Made by a program: the position numbers and the translations under genes. The notes under the pieces are model-generated. The model was not told the DNA's origin, ran no database searches, and saw only the letters and a list, made by a program, of their open reading frames with translations. Below are positions 17,930 to 29,460 of a DNA stretch of 64,000 bases, piece after piece. This DNA comes from Gloeobacter violaceus PCC 7421 (GTDB taxonomy: Bacteria > Cyanobacteriota > Cyanobacteriia > Gloeobacterales > Gloeobacteraceae). The stretch lies in contig NC_005125.1 in the NCBI RefSeq assembly GCF_000011385.1, positions 1,116,001 to 1,180,000 of the forward strand, written 5' to 3'. Every line of letters begins with the position of its first letter. The stretch's first letter is position 1.

Positions 17930-20857
17930 ATGGGACTGCTGGAGAAAAGGCTGCAGGTGACCAACAAAAGTAAAGCAAGTAAGGTCAGGGCTCTGTCTAC
18001 CTATGGGGCGCGACTAGGTTTGCTAATTGGCTTTCTTTTCAGTTCTCTCCACCCGGTCGATGCCCAGCACCAAACCGGTGATGTCAGTGCATCAGCTTTG
18101 CGACTAGAAGAAGCAAAAGATCTAAGTACTCAGGTGGAAAAGCTGCGGGACAGTGGTAAGTATGCAGAGGCGGTTCCACTGGCCCAGCAAGCCTTGACAA
18201 TTCGAGAAAGCACTCTTGGCCCGCAGCATTCAGAAGTGTCTACAAGCCTGAACGACTTAGCTGTTCTCTACATCCGCAAAGGAGAGTATGAACAGGCTGA
18301 ACCCCTGTTGCGTCGAGCTTTGGCAATACGCGAGGAAACCCTGGGTATACAACACCCGGATGTGGCCAGAAGCCTAAGTAACTTTGCAGCTCTCTATAAT
18401 AGCCAGGGCAAGTATGTTGAAGCCGAACCCTTACTGCTCCGTGCTTTAGCCATACGGGAGCGCTCTTTAGGCTCAGAACATCCAGATGTAGCTAGAAATT
18501 TAAGCAATCTTACTACTCTATACGGCAACCAGGGCAAATATGTTGAGGCTGAACCCTTGCTGCGTCGTGCCGTGGCAATTCTGGAGAAAGCTTTCAGCCC
18601 AACCCATCCTAACGTGGCCATGGGTATCAATAATCTCGCTGAACTATACAGAAACCAAGGGGGGCAATATGCAAAAGCGGAGCAGTTGTTCCGTCGCTCT
18701 TTATCGATCCTGGAAAGCACCCTTGGGCCTGAACATCCAAACGTAGCCCTCAGTTGTAGTGGTTTAGCTGATCTGTACCGGGACTGGGGCAAATATGATT
18801 TAGCGGAACCACTTTACAAGCGTTCTTTAACTATCGTCGAGAAAGCTCTAGGGCCTGAGCATCCGCGAACCGCTACGAGTCTTAATGACCTAGCAACACT
18901 GTATCTATACACAGGCAGATATGTACAAGCTGAACCCTTATTCAAACAAGCGCTGGCCAGCCGGGAAAAAAGCCTTGGAGCGGAACATCCAGATGTTGCC
19001 CAAAGCCTGTACAATCTTGCTGAATTCTACGGTAGCCAGGGTCGGCTTTCCCAGGCAGAGCCCTTGCACCTGCGAGCTTTGGCCATTCGCGAAAAGGCGC
19101 TTCCTGCGGACCACCCGGCTATCAGTGAATCTTTGCAGGAGTTGGCCATACTCCAGGCCCGGCAGAAAAAACTCGGTCCGGCTGTACAGCTACTCAATCG
19201 CAGTCTCAACATTCAAGAGCGCAACCTGACGCTTGCTCTCAGTACCGGTTCAGAGAAGCGCAAGCGCGATTACCTGACGACCGTGGCCAGGACCACCGAT
19301 ACCGCTCTCTGGTTTCATCAGCAAGTTGCGTTACAGGATGCGGAGGCAGCGCGCCTGGCAATGACCACTGTCTTGCGCCGCAAAGGACGACTGCTCGATG
19401 TCCTCAGCGATACCAACACCGCACTGCGCCAGCGTCTCGAACCCAACGAGCAGAAACTGCTGGATGAATTGACGGCAACCCGTTCCAACTTGGCGGCTCT
19501 GGTTTTCCGAGGATTGGAAGACGATACTCCCGAACAGTACCGGGCAAAGGTGGCAGCTCTGGAGACCCAGGCGGAGCAGTTGGAGGCCAACCTCAGCCGC
19601 CGCAGTACTGAGTTCGTCCGGCAGAGCACCTCAGTGACGCTCGAATCGGTTCAGCGACGGTTGCCAGCGGACACAGCCTTGGTCGAGATCGTTCAGTACC
19701 GACCGCTAAATGTACAGGCGGCGGAGCGGAACAAGCAATTTGGAGCAGCGCGATACGCCGCTTATCTGCTGGACGGACAGGGCAGATTGCAGTGGTTGGA
19801 TCTGGGAAAGGCTAGAGATCTCAATGCGGCTGCCACGGCACTGCGCCAGCGTCTACAGGATGGCGAGCGCTCGGCGGCAAAGCTCAAACCCCTGGCCCGC
19901 CGCCTCGATCAGCAGTTGATAGCCCCCATTCGCCGCAAACTGGGCAATACCCGCCAGATCTTGATTTCCCCGGACGGATTGCTTAATTTGTTGCCGATTG
20001 CCGCCCTGGTCGACGAGCGCAACCGCTATCTGGTCGAGAACTACACGATTAGCTACCTGAGTTCCGGTCGGGATTTGCTCAGACTGGGCCGCTCACAACC
20101 TGCGGCCCAATCCGCGCTGATCGTTGCCAATCCCAACTTCGACAATGCCGAAGTCGCCCGGACGCGCTCGGCGGGGGAGGAGCGCAAGCGCAGTGCCGAA
20201 CCGGTCGCGGCGGATCTGGGCAAACTGCGCTACGATCCGCTGCCGGCTACGGCCGAGGAGGCGGAGGCGATCGCCGGGTTGCTGCCCGAGGCGCGGGTGC
20301 TCACCGGCAGAAATGCTACCGAGAATGCTCTTAAGCAGGTGAAGGGACCGGGGATTTTGCATATCGCCACCCACGGGTTTTTTCTGGAGGCAGCTGAGGA
20401 GCAGGTCAAAAATCCACTGCTGCGCTCGGGACTGGTCCTGGCCGGGTTCAACCAGCGCGACAGCGGCGGCGACGATGGGGCGCTCACGGCTTTGGAGCTG
20501 TCGGGGCTGAATTTACAGGGCACCCGGCTGGTGGTGCTTTCGGCCTGCGAGACGGGGTTGGGGGAAATCGCGAGCGGCGAAGGGGTCTATGGCCTGCGGC
20601 GGGCGCTGACGCTGGCGGGGGCGGAAAGCCAGTTGGTGAGTCTCTGGCAGGTCGAAGACGAGGGCACCCGCGATCTGATGGTGCAGTACTACCGGCAGTT
20701 GCAGCAGGGGGCAGGCCGCGGCGAGGGGCTGCGCAAAGCTCAGCTCAACTTGCTCAAAAGCAAGCAGTACAGCCATCCGTACTACTGGTCGTCCTTTATT
20801 CTCTCGGGGGACTGGCGACCGGTACAGGGGCTTTTTCAGAGCACAGCAGGGCGATAG
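17930..20857 (+). CDS. TPR-repeat protein with C-terminal CHAT (caspase-like) domain
   Basis: The 975 residues have an N-terminal hydrophobic segment (LGLLIGFLFSSLHPVDAQ, probable signal), about nine kinesin-light-chain-type TPRs of 42 residues (pattern YxQAEPLLRRALAIREKxLGxEHPDVAxSLxNLAxLY) to about residue 420, a helical linker, then a CHAT domain. The CHAT catalytic pair is intact: His815 in LHIATHGFF and Cys873 in VVLSACETG, followed by GVYGLRRALTLAGAESQLVSLWQV. CHAT proteins are protease-fold effectors; the target is unknown. The TPR half is visibly AT-richer than the CHAT half. Start: ATG 17930, no strong ribosome site. Confidence 0.9.
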   Translation: MGLLEKRLQVTNKSKASKVRALSTYGARLGLLIGFLFSSLHPVDAQHQTGDVSASALRLEEAKDLSTQVEKLRDSGKYAEAVPLAQQALTIRESTLGPQHSEVSTSLNDLAVLYIRKGEYEQAEPLLRRALAIREETLGIQHPDVARSLSNFAALYNSQGKYVEAEPLLLRALAIRERSLGSEHPDVARNLSNLTTLYGNQGKYVEAEPLLRRAVAILEKAFSPTHPNVAMGINNLAELYRNQGGQYAKAEQLFRRSLSILESTLGPEHPNVALSCSGLADLYRDWGKYDLAEPLYKRSLTIVEKALGPEHPRTATSLNDLATLYLYTGRYVQAEPLFKQALASREKSLGAEHPDVAQSLYNLAEFYGSQGRLSQAEPLHLRALAIREKALPADHPAISESLQELAILQARQKKLGPAVQLLNRSLNIQERNLTLALSTGSEKRKRDYLTTVARTTDTALWFHQQVALQDAEAARLAMTTVLRRKGRLLDVLSDTNTALRQRLEPNEQKLLDELTATRSNLAALVFRGLEDDTPEQYRAKVAALETQAEQLEANLSRRSTEFVRQSTSVTLESVQRRLPADTALVEIVQYRPLNVQAAERNKQFGAARYAAYLLDGQGRLQWLDLGKARDLNAAATALRQRLQDGERSAAKLKPLARRLDQQLIAPIRRKLGNTRQILISPDGLLNLLPIAALVDERNRYLVENYTISYLSSGRDLLRLGRSQPAAQSALIVANPNFDNAEVARTRSAGEERKRSAEPVAADLGKLRYDPLPATAEEAEAIAGLLPEARVLTGRNATENALKQVKGPGILHIATHGFFLEAAEEQVKNPLLRSGLVLAGFNQRDSGGDDGALTALELSGLNLQGTRLVVLSACETGLGEIASGEGVYGLRRALTLAGAESQLVSLWQVEDEGTRDLMVQYYRQLQQGAGRGEGLRKAQLNLLKSKQYSHPYYWSSFILSGDWRPVQGLFQSTAGR

Positions 20858-20985
20858 GGCCGGGCGCTGGGAGGCAACTTTGCGCTTCGCGATGCGGTTG
20901 GAGCGATTTTTGGTTGCCCAGATAACGGCTGGTCGGCTGGCAACTTTGATGGGTAAGGGTTTTTATCGTGGCATCTGGCAGTTGG
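20858..20985. other. Spacer without recognised gene before repeat copy A
   Basis: The 128 bases after the CHAT gene contain no convincing reading frame or terminator. The interval to the next gene start is 550 bases in all and is mostly filled by dispersed repeat copy A and an inverted repeat. Confidence 0.5.
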
Positions 20986-21200
20986 TTTTGCACGAGGGTC
21001 TGTGGAGCGAGAGGCGGAACCCCCTTCGGGTTCCCCTCTCGCGCTCTCCAACCTCCCCGCCTCGCGGGGCGTGCCACCCCCCCGACACCCCCCCGGACTT
21101 ATTGGCGAGGTCGGCGGGAGAGGGGGTGGGCGGGCTTGGCCGATGTTTCTGGGGCTGGCACGCTTTGCGGGGAGACTGCGGCCAGGCGTGGTGCAAATTA
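20986..21200 (+). repeat. Dispersed repeat copy A (3' part diverged)
   Basis: It shares with copies near 32060, 34117 and 41731 a segment starting TTTTGCACGAGGGTCTGTGG, a 36-base hairpin at 21007-21042 (GCGAGAGG..GGAACCC / GGGTTCCCCTCTCGC) and a CCCCCCGACACCCCCCGGACTTA tract. After about 21110 this copy diverges from the others. It lies 128 bases after the CHAT gene, same strand. Short frames in it are shadows. Confidence 0.85.
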
Positions 21201-21327
21201 GGGTTTTTGAGCCGGAGTTGCTCCGTGGGCTGCCGGGTGGGAATGAATAATAATTGCACGCCGGTGTTACCTTCGCTTCACAATCTGCCCAGAGCAATCT
21301 AGAGGCTCGCAAGTGCGACGGGCCGAC

Positions 21328-21369
21328 AATCCGGCCGGTCAGATCGTCTTGAGTAGGAGCGGCCGGATT
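21328..21369 (+). promoter_or_regulatory. 10-bp inverted repeat upstream of ugd
   Basis: AATCCGGCCG (21328-21337) and CGGCCGGATT (21360-21369) are perfect inverted copies separated by 22 bases, ending 38 bases before the ugd start. They could be an operator or the stem of a leader RNA; no T-run follows, so it is not a standard terminator. Confidence 0.5.
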
Positions 21370-21407
21370 ATCAGATTAATTGCCAACAACTGATGAGGGG
21401 TTATTTT

Positions 21408-22799
21408 ATGCGCGTCTGCGTTATCGGTACTGGCTATGTTGGTTTGGTTACGGGAGCCTGTCTGGCCCATATCGGCCACGACGTTGTGGGCGTGGACAAC
21501 AACGCCGCCAAGGTCGCCCAGATGCAAGCGGGAATCTCCCCCATTGTTGAACCGGGCCTCGAAACGATCATGACCGGGGCGATGCAGGCGCAGCGGCTGG
21601 CGTTTACGACCGATATCGCCGCCGGGGTGCGCCACGGCGAGGTGATCTTTATTGCCGTCGGCACCCCGGCTCTGCCGAGCGGCGAGAGCGATACACGGGC
21701 GGTCGAAGCGGTGGCTAGGGCGATCGGCACCCACCTGGACGGCAACTACAAAGTGATCGTCAACAAGTCGACCGTGCCCATCGGCTCGGGGGACTGGGTG
21801 CGGATGCTGGTGAGCGAAAACGCTGCGCCGGATGTCGATTTTGATGTCGTGAGCAACCCCGAATTTCTGCGCGAAGGCTCGGCAGTATTCGATACCTTCA
21901 ATCCGGATCGCATCGTGCTTGGGGGCAGCGGCAGGCGGGCCGTCGCTTTGATGAAAAAGCTCTATGAACCGATTACCCAACGGCAAGTGGCCGCCGAGGC
22001 CGCTTTGCCCCCGGTGCCGGTGGTGGTGACGGACCTGGCCTCTGCCGAGATGATCAAGTACGCGGCGAACGCCTTTTTGGCCACCAAAATCAGCTTCATC
22101 AACGAAGTAGCCAATATCTGCGACCGGGTCGGCGCCGATGTGCAGCAGGTGGCCCTGGGCATGGGCCTCGATTCGCGCATCGGCGGCAAATTTTTGCAGG
22201 CGGGTCTTGGTTGGGGAGGATCTTGCTTTCCCAAGGATGTCGCAGCCCTGGTGCACACTGCCTGCGACTACGGCTATGAAGCGAAGCTGCTGGCGGCGGC
22301 GGTGGCGGTCAACCGCTCCCAGCGCTATCTGGCTATCGAAAAATTGCGCCAATCGCTGGGTATCCTCAAAGGCAAGACGATCGGTCTGTTGGGTCTTACT
22401 TTCAAGCCCGATACCGACGATCTGCGCGACGCCCCGGCCTTGGATCTGGCCGCCGAGTGCCGGAGATTGGGGGCTCGGGTGAAAGCCTACGACCCGACCG
22501 TCCGCCCGGAGCGTCCGCCCGCGGGCCTCGAAGCGGGTGTGGCCGTCTGCCCCGAGAGCCTCGCAGTCGGTTGCGACGCCCTGGTGCTGGTGACCGAGTG
22601 GGCCGAATTTCGTACCCTCGACTACGCCGGCCTGGCCCGGTCGATGGCAAGAGCGCTAATCGTGGACGGGCGCAACTTTCTCGATCCCCAGATTCTCGCA
22701 GCGGCGGGCTTTACCTACGTGGGCATCGGCAAACCCGGGGCCAAAGCGGCGCCGGCCGCCCCCGAAAAAGCGGCGCCGGTGCTCGCCATCGCCGGCTGA
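21408..22799 (+). CDS. ugd: UDP-glucose 6-dehydrogenase
   Basis: Oxidises UDP-glucose to UDP-glucuronate with two NAD+. ATG 21408 (tgagggg upstream) starts MRVCVIGTGYVGLVTG, the Rossmann fold. Also seen are the strand VIVNKSTVPIGSGD, NPEFLREGSA, the catalytic Cys in GWGGSCFPKD and GLTFKPDTDDLRDAPA in the UDP-binding domain. 463 residues with an Ala/Pro-rich tail. It opens the polysaccharide locus; with the epimerase at 29461 it can supply UDP-glucuronate and UDP-galacturonate. Confidence 0.95.
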   Translation: MRVCVIGTGYVGLVTGACLAHIGHDVVGVDNNAAKVAQMQAGISPIVEPGLETIMTGAMQAQRLAFTTDIAAGVRHGEVIFIAVGTPALPSGESDTRAVEAVARAIGTHLDGNYKVIVNKSTVPIGSGDWVRMLVSENAAPDVDFDVVSNPEFLREGSAVFDTFNPDRIVLGGSGRRAVALMKKLYEPITQRQVAAEAALPPVPVVVTDLASAEMIKYAANAFLATKISFINEVANICDRVGADVQQVALGMGLDSRIGGKFLQAGLGWGGSCFPKDVAALVHTACDYGYEAKLLAAAVAVNRSQRYLAIEKLRQSLGILKGKTIGLLGLTFKPDTDDLRDAPALDLAAECRRLGARVKAYDPTVRPERPPAGLEAGVAVCPESLAVGCDALVLVTEWAEFRTLDYAGLARSMARALIVDGRNFLDPQILAAAGFTYVGIGKPGAKAAPAAPEKAAPVLAIAG

Positions 22800-22835
22800 C
22801 CTTTCGCATCCACACTCACACAAGGACCTGCGGCG

Positions 22836-24059
22836 ATGAGAATTACCGTGTATTCTCACGATTCCTACGGCCTCGGCAATGTGCGCAGGATGATCGCCAT
22901 TTGCGAACACTTGCTTGCCACGACCGAAGATCTGTCCATCTTGCTCATCTCCGGCTCGCCGATGCTGCACAGCTTCCGGCTCCCTGAGGGCCTCGACTAC
23001 ATCAAGCTGCCCTGCCTCAACCGCGGCCAGACCGGACGGCCCACCGCCAAGTACCTCAAGACCGGCCTCGCTGAAACCGTGCGCCTGCGCTCGGAGCTGA
23101 TCTTGCAGGCGGTGGCCCACTTTCACCCGGACGTGCTGCTGGTCGACAAGAACCCCCGCGGCCTGGAGGGCGAACTGGAGGATACGCTTTACTACGTCGA
23201 GCAGATGCTGCCGCCGACGCGCTGCGTGCTGCTGTTGCGCGACATTCTCGACCGCCCGGAAGCGACGATCGCCCTGTGGCAGAAGCAGGGCTTTCATAAG
23301 ACGATCGAGAAATTCTACGCATCGATTCTGGTGGCGGGTATGCCCCAGGTGTTCGATCTGGTGCGCGAGTATCAACTTCCCCAGGCGACTGCCCGCAAAG
23401 TGCACTACTGCGGCTACATCGCCAAGCCCGCCGGGGTGCAGTCGATCGCCCAAATCCGCACCGGTCTCGGTATCGCAGCGGACCGGCCGCTGGTGCTGGT
23501 CACCCCGGGTGGAGGTGAGGACGGCTTTCAGCTGGTCGAGCGGTATCTGGCGGACCTCGAACGCTCGCCAGACGGGGCTTTTCACAGTCTGGTGATCCTC
23601 GGGCCGGAGATGCCCGCCGAGCGCCGCCGGGACTGCTTTGCCGCCGCGACGCGCCTGCCGCACCTGCACATGCTCGAATTTACCGACGATCTGACCAGTT
23701 GTATAGCCGCCGCGGACGCGGTGGTCTCCATGGGCGGCTACAACACCATCTGCGAAATCCTTACCCTCGGTAAGCGGGCGGTGGTGGTTCCGCGCGTGCG
23801 GCCGGTCGAAGAACAGTGGATCCGCTCCTCGCGGCTCGAACACATGGGGCTGCTCACCGCCCTTCACCCCGACCGCATCCAGGCGGGCGAATTGTACACA
23901 GCCGTGCAGAGCGCCCTCGCTCAGCCTGTCCGTCCTCCCTGCGCGCGCTTTGATCTCAACGCCCTGGGCCGCATCACCCACCACCTGCTTCCCGGCGGCG
24001 AAACGCCCGTCCCACCCGCTTACGTTCCGGCTCTGCCGCCTCTGGAGGTCGCCAGCTGA
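22836..24059 (+). CDS. MurG-like (GT-B) glycosyltransferase
   Basis: A 407-residue protein starting ITVYSHDSYGLGNVRRM, with a nucleotide-sugar site of the GT28/MurG style: LVTPGGGEDGFQLVERY, LEFTDDLTSCIAAADAVVSMGGYNTICEILTLGKRAVVVPRVRPVEEQ. The GGYNT/E motif binds the UDP or GDP sugar. A Pro-rich tail ends the protein. Its stop overlaps the start of the next, related gene (TGATG), so the pair is translated together. Acceptor unknown. Confidence 0.82.
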   Translation: MRITVYSHDSYGLGNVRRMIAICEHLLATTEDLSILLISGSPMLHSFRLPEGLDYIKLPCLNRGQTGRPTAKYLKTGLAETVRLRSELILQAVAHFHPDVLLVDKNPRGLEGELEDTLYYVEQMLPPTRCVLLLRDILDRPEATIALWQKQGFHKTIEKFYASILVAGMPQVFDLVREYQLPQATARKVHYCGYIAKPAGVQSIAQIRTGLGIAADRPLVLVTPGGGEDGFQLVERYLADLERSPDGAFHSLVILGPEMPAERRRDCFAAATRLPHLHMLEFTDDLTSCIAAADAVVSMGGYNTICEILTLGKRAVVVPRVRPVEEQWIRSSRLEHMGLLTALHPDRIQAGELYTAVQSALAQPVRPPCARFDLNALGRITHHLLPGGETPVPPAYVPALPPLEVAS

Positions 24060-25243
24060 TGAAAAAGAAGCTTCTTTTTTACTGCCAGCACATTTTGGGC
24101 ATGGGCCATCTGGTCCGCAGCATGGAAATTGTCCGCGGCCTGGCGGACGATTTTCAGGTGTGCTTCATCAACGGCGGCGAGCAGGTGCCGGGCTTCGAGG
24201 TACCGGCGGGGATCGAAGTGATCAACCTGCCCGCCATCAAGACCGACGCCGCCTTTCGCACCCTGACTGTCGTCGGTCAGGCGGACGATCTCGAAGCCGT
24301 CCAGGCGGCCCGCCGCGACCGGTTGCTCGCGATCTTGCACCGGTTTGCTCCCGACGCGCTTGTGATCGAGCTGTTTCCCTTCGGCCGGCGCCGGTTTTCC
24401 TTTGAACTGGTGCCGCTATTGGAAGCCGCCCGCGCCGGGGGTCGGACCAAAGTGATCTGCAGCCTGCGCGACATCGTGGTCACCAAGCAGGACCAGGCCA
24501 AGCACGAACAAAAAGTCTGCCAACTGATGAACCGCTATTTCGACTTGCTGCTGGTGCACGGCGACCCGCGCTTCCAGCCGTTGGAGGAGACTTTTTCGCG
24601 GGTGGCGGATCTGACTTGCCCGGTGCACTACACCGGCTACGTCGTCCAGCAGCCGCCCCCGGCCCCGCCCGCAGCCCTGCCCGCCGGGCCGCTCATCGTC
24701 ACGAGCATCGGCGGCGGCCGCTTCGGCCACGAACTGATCGCATCGACCATCGGCGCTTCCGGGATCCTCCAGGACCGGCTGCCGCACCGCTTCGCCATCT
24801 TCTGCGGACCGTTTATGCCCGAGGAGACCTTCGAGCGCTTCCGAGCGCTGGCCACTTCCTTGCCGCGCACCACCGTCGAGCGCTACACGCCCCATCTACT
24901 CAGTTACCTGCAAAAAGCCGACCTGTCGATCAGCATGTCCGGCTACAACACGACGATGAACGTGCTGACTACCGGCGTGCGGGCGATGCTGCTCGCTTTT
25001 ACCGGCAACGACGATCTCGAGCAAACGATCCGCTCCCAAAAACTCGAAGACCTGGGCGTCGTCGCCCGCATCCACCCGGAGGAGCTGCTGCCGGAGCGCT
25101 TCGCCCGCAAAATCCTCGCCTGCCTGGAGCGCGAGCCCACGACTTTTCATTTCGACCTCGACGGCGTGGCGCGCACGGCAGGACACCTCCGCGCCCTGCT
25201 TGCCCCCGCCCTGCCCACCGCCGCCGTCGGCCATTGCCGTTGA
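24059..25243 (+). CDS. MurG-like (GT-B) glycosyltransferase (paralogue of the preceding gene)
   Basis: 394 residues beginning KKKLLFYCQHILGMGHLVRSMEIVRGLADDF, the same N-terminal pattern as the upstream protein, with the donor site IVTSIGGGRFGHELI, LLSYLQKADLSISMSGYNTTMNVLTTGVRAMLLAFTGNDDLEQ. The conserved SGYNT and E/Q positions are kept. Overlaps the upstream gene by one base; 66 bases separate it from the following glycosyltransferase. Likely acts on the same glycan or lipid acceptor. Confidence 0.82.
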   Translation: MKKKLLFYCQHILGMGHLVRSMEIVRGLADDFQVCFINGGEQVPGFEVPAGIEVINLPAIKTDAAFRTLTVVGQADDLEAVQAARRDRLLAILHRFAPDALVIELFPFGRRRFSFELVPLLEAARAGGRTKVICSLRDIVVTKQDQAKHEQKVCQLMNRYFDLLLVHGDPRFQPLEETFSRVADLTCPVHYTGYVVQQPPPAPPAALPAGPLIVTSIGGGRFGHELIASTIGASGILQDRLPHRFAIFCGPFMPEETFERFRALATSLPRTTVERYTPHLLSYLQKADLSISMSGYNTTMNVLTTGVRAMLLAFTGNDDLEQTIRSQKLEDLGVVARIHPEELLPERFARKILACLEREPTTFHFDLDGVARTAGHLRALLAPALPTAAVGHCR

Positions 25244-25309
25244 TCCCGGGGCAGGGTTGCACCGCACCCCACTACCATCACCAACCGCTACCGAGGTGTG
25301 AGAGCCGCC

Positions 25310-26545
25310 ATGAGCCTGAAAGTCTGCATCGCAACCCTTGAATTTCCCCCCGATGTCGGGGGGGTCGGCGAATCGGTCCACCGCATCGCCCACTTCCTGC
25401 GGGATCTGGGCTACGAAGTGCACATCGCCGTCTTTCGCTCGGAACCTAAGGCTGTGCTAAGCCAGGGTCCGCGCCGCGCCCAGTGCCTCACCACCGAGCA
25501 GGACGGCCTGAGCGTCCACCGCCTCAAACCGCCCATCCGCTCCGCCGATGCCTCCAAACAGGAGATGCTGAGCGATCTGTACTTTCAGCTGTGCGCCCTG
25601 CACCGGCGCTACAGCTTCGATGTGCTGCACGCCTTTTTCTTGAGCGAGACAGGCTATCTGTTCACCCTGCTCGGCCGCGAATACGGCGTGCCGGTGATCA
25701 ACAGCATCCGCGGCTCGGACATCCACAAGCACATGTTCAGCCCGCTACTGCACGCCCAGATGGTCTGGACCCTCGAAAATTCCGCCTGGGTGACCTTTGT
25801 CAGCCGCGACCTGCAAAGCCGGGCAGCGCTCTTTGCCCCGGCCATCCGCGACAAATCGTCGGCTTTCTGGAATTCGATCGACCCGGTGCGCTTTGAGCAT
25901 GTCGGGGATCCCCCCGTCCCTCCCCTGAGCGGCACCGTCATTGGCTCGGTCGGCCGCTTCCGCGACAAAAAAGGGATCGAATTTCTGCTGGATGCCTGCG
26001 GCCGCCTGCTGGCCGAATCGCTCGACGTTACCCTGCTGCTGGTGGGAGACTTCGTGCCCAAAGAAGCCGCCTACTGGCAATTGGAAGTCGAAAATGCCGG
26101 CCTGGGCGACCGGCTGGTGGTAACGGGACTATTGCCCCGCGAGCAGGCGCTCGCCTGCTACGCCCTCCTCGATATCTTCGTCATCCCTTCGCTGCACGAC
26201 GGCTGCCCGAACGCCCTACTGGAGGCGATGACGGCGGGCCGGGCGATCGTGGGCACCCGCGCGGACGCCATCGGCGAAATTCTGGATCACGAGCGCGACG
26301 CGCTTTTGGTTCCCCCCTGCGACAGCGAAGCCCTCGCAGCCGCCCTGGGCCGCCTCGTCGCTTCGCCGGATCTGCGCCGCCAACTGGGAGAAGCCGCCCG
26401 CTACAAAGTCAGCGAATGGCTCGCCCCCTGGATCGAACAGCAGCACTGGAGCGAAATCTACCGGCACGTCCTCCAGCAGACCGATGCCGCCGCCCATAGC
26501 CTGCCTGCCACCGCCGTCGAACTGCCCCTGGCGGCTGACCACTAG
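25310..26545 (+). CDS. GT4-family glycosyltransferase
   Basis: Retaining GT-B transferase of 411 residues. N-terminal acceptor motif LEFPPDVGGVGESVHRIAHFL; C-terminal donor site with IGSVGRFRDKKGIEFLLDA, ALLDIFVIPSLHDGCPNALLEAMTAGRAIVGTRADAIGEIL, where the E-x7-E region (ALLEAMTAG) is typical of GT4. The ATG at 25310 is preferred to the GTG at 25298. Third glycosyltransferase in the locus. Confidence 0.9.
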   Translation: MSLKVCIATLEFPPDVGGVGESVHRIAHFLRDLGYEVHIAVFRSEPKAVLSQGPRRAQCLTTEQDGLSVHRLKPPIRSADASKQEMLSDLYFQLCALHRRYSFDVLHAFFLSETGYLFTLLGREYGVPVINSIRGSDIHKHMFSPLLHAQMVWTLENSAWVTFVSRDLQSRAALFAPAIRDKSSAFWNSIDPVRFEHVGDPPVPPLSGTVIGSVGRFRDKKGIEFLLDACGRLLAESLDVTLLLVGDFVPKEAAYWQLEVENAGLGDRLVVTGLLPREQALACYALLDIFVIPSLHDGCPNALLEAMTAGRAIVGTRADAIGEILDHERDALLVPPCDSEALAAALGRLVASPDLRRQLGEAARYKVSEWLAPWIEQQHWSEIYRHVLQQTDAAAHSLPATAVELPLAADH

Positions 26546-26568
26546 CAATGCACTTTGGGATATTTACC

Positions 26569-27606
26569 ATGCGCAAGCCAACTGTCTGTCTTATCGTCTC
26601 GCCGCGCGAGCGCTTCAGCTACACGCGCGAGTCGCTCGAAAGCCTCTATACCCACACGGACTACCCTTTCAAGCTCGTCTACGTCGACGGCGGCTCCCCC
26701 GAGCCGGTGCAGCGCTACTTGCAACAGCAAGCCGCCCTTCGTGGGTTTGAACTGATTCGCACCGCACACTACCTGGCCCCCAACCAGGCGCGCAACCTGG
26801 GCCTGGCCCGCTGCGGCGACAGCGATTACGTCGTATTTGTCGATAACGACATTCAGGTCACCCCGGGCTGGCTGGAGCGGCTGGTCGACTGCGCCGAGAC
26901 CACCGGTGCCGCCGTGGTCGGTCCGCTCGTCTGCATCGGCACTCCCGGCGAGGAGCGCGTGCACCTGGCGGGCGGCGAAGCGCGCATCCTCCAGCAAACC
27001 GGTGAAGACGGCCGCGACGAGCGCCGCATCCACGAAAAGCACTACTTCGTCAACCGGCCCCTCGCCGAGGTGCTGGGCAAGACCGCCCGTCGCCCCTGCG
27101 AATTTGCCGAATTTCACTGCGTGCTGGTGCGCGCCTCGCTGATGGGCCGCCTCGGTCCCCTCGACGAAAAGTTACTCAGCACCCGCGAGCACATCGATTT
27201 TTGTCTGACGGTGCAGCAGGCGGGGGGCAGCATCTGGGTGGAGCCCGACTCGGTGGTGACCTACGTGCCGGGACCGCCCTTCGACTGGTCGGATCTGTCC
27301 TACTTCCTGCTGCGCTGGAGCGACGCCTGGGAACTGGCGAGCCTCAAGCATTTTCGCAAGAAGTGGGGCCTGGCTAAGGACAAGTACTTTCAAAAGCGCC
27401 TCGACCGCCTCGGCCACCGGCGCCACCAGGCGTTCTTGCGCCCGCTGGTGCGCGCCCTGAGCCTCGGCGGCGAGTACGACGCCGAACTGGAGGCGATGCT
27501 CTCTGAGATGGAGAAGCAGCTCAACCGCTACCTCACCGACCGCCTGGGTGCGTCCGCTACTGTACCACCCGCGCCGGTACCGACTGCCGCTGCGGCCCAG
27601 GAGTAA
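26569..27606 (+). CDS. GT2-family glycosyltransferase
   Basis: GT-A fold: PTVCLIVSPRERFSYTRESLESLYTHTDYPFKLVYVDGGSP, NQARNLGLARCGDSDYVVFVDNDIQVTPGWLERLV (with the DND metal motif), and a later region ending in FLLRWSDAWELASLKHFRKKWG. ATG 26569 is preferred because of ggga 8 bases before it; an ATG at 26548 is also in frame. 345 residues. Cytoplasmic or membrane-associated, no membrane helix seen. The ABC exporter gene starts 3 bases after its stop. Confidence 0.88.
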   Translation: MRKPTVCLIVSPRERFSYTRESLESLYTHTDYPFKLVYVDGGSPEPVQRYLQQQAALRGFELIRTAHYLAPNQARNLGLARCGDSDYVVFVDNDIQVTPGWLERLVDCAETTGAAVVGPLVCIGTPGEERVHLAGGEARILQQTGEDGRDERRIHEKHYFVNRPLAEVLGKTARRPCEFAEFHCVLVRASLMGRLGPLDEKLLSTREHIDFCLTVQQAGGSIWVEPDSVVTYVPGPPFDWSDLSYFLLRWSDAWELASLKHFRKKWGLAKDKYFQKRLDRLGHRRHQAFLRPLVRALSLGGEYDAELEAMLSEMEKQLNRYLTDRLGASATVPPAPVPTAAAAQE

Positions 27607-27609
27607 GCC

Positions 27610-29427
<1,818 letters not shown>

Positions 29428-29460
29428 CACCATCCACACCTACATCCAGCGAGTCAAGCC

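Noticed and set aside
21000-21250. Reading frames through the dispersed repeats giving similar peptides in several places
   Set aside because: The peptides arise in several frames and both strands of the same noncoding repeat, with no start signals and no codon bias.
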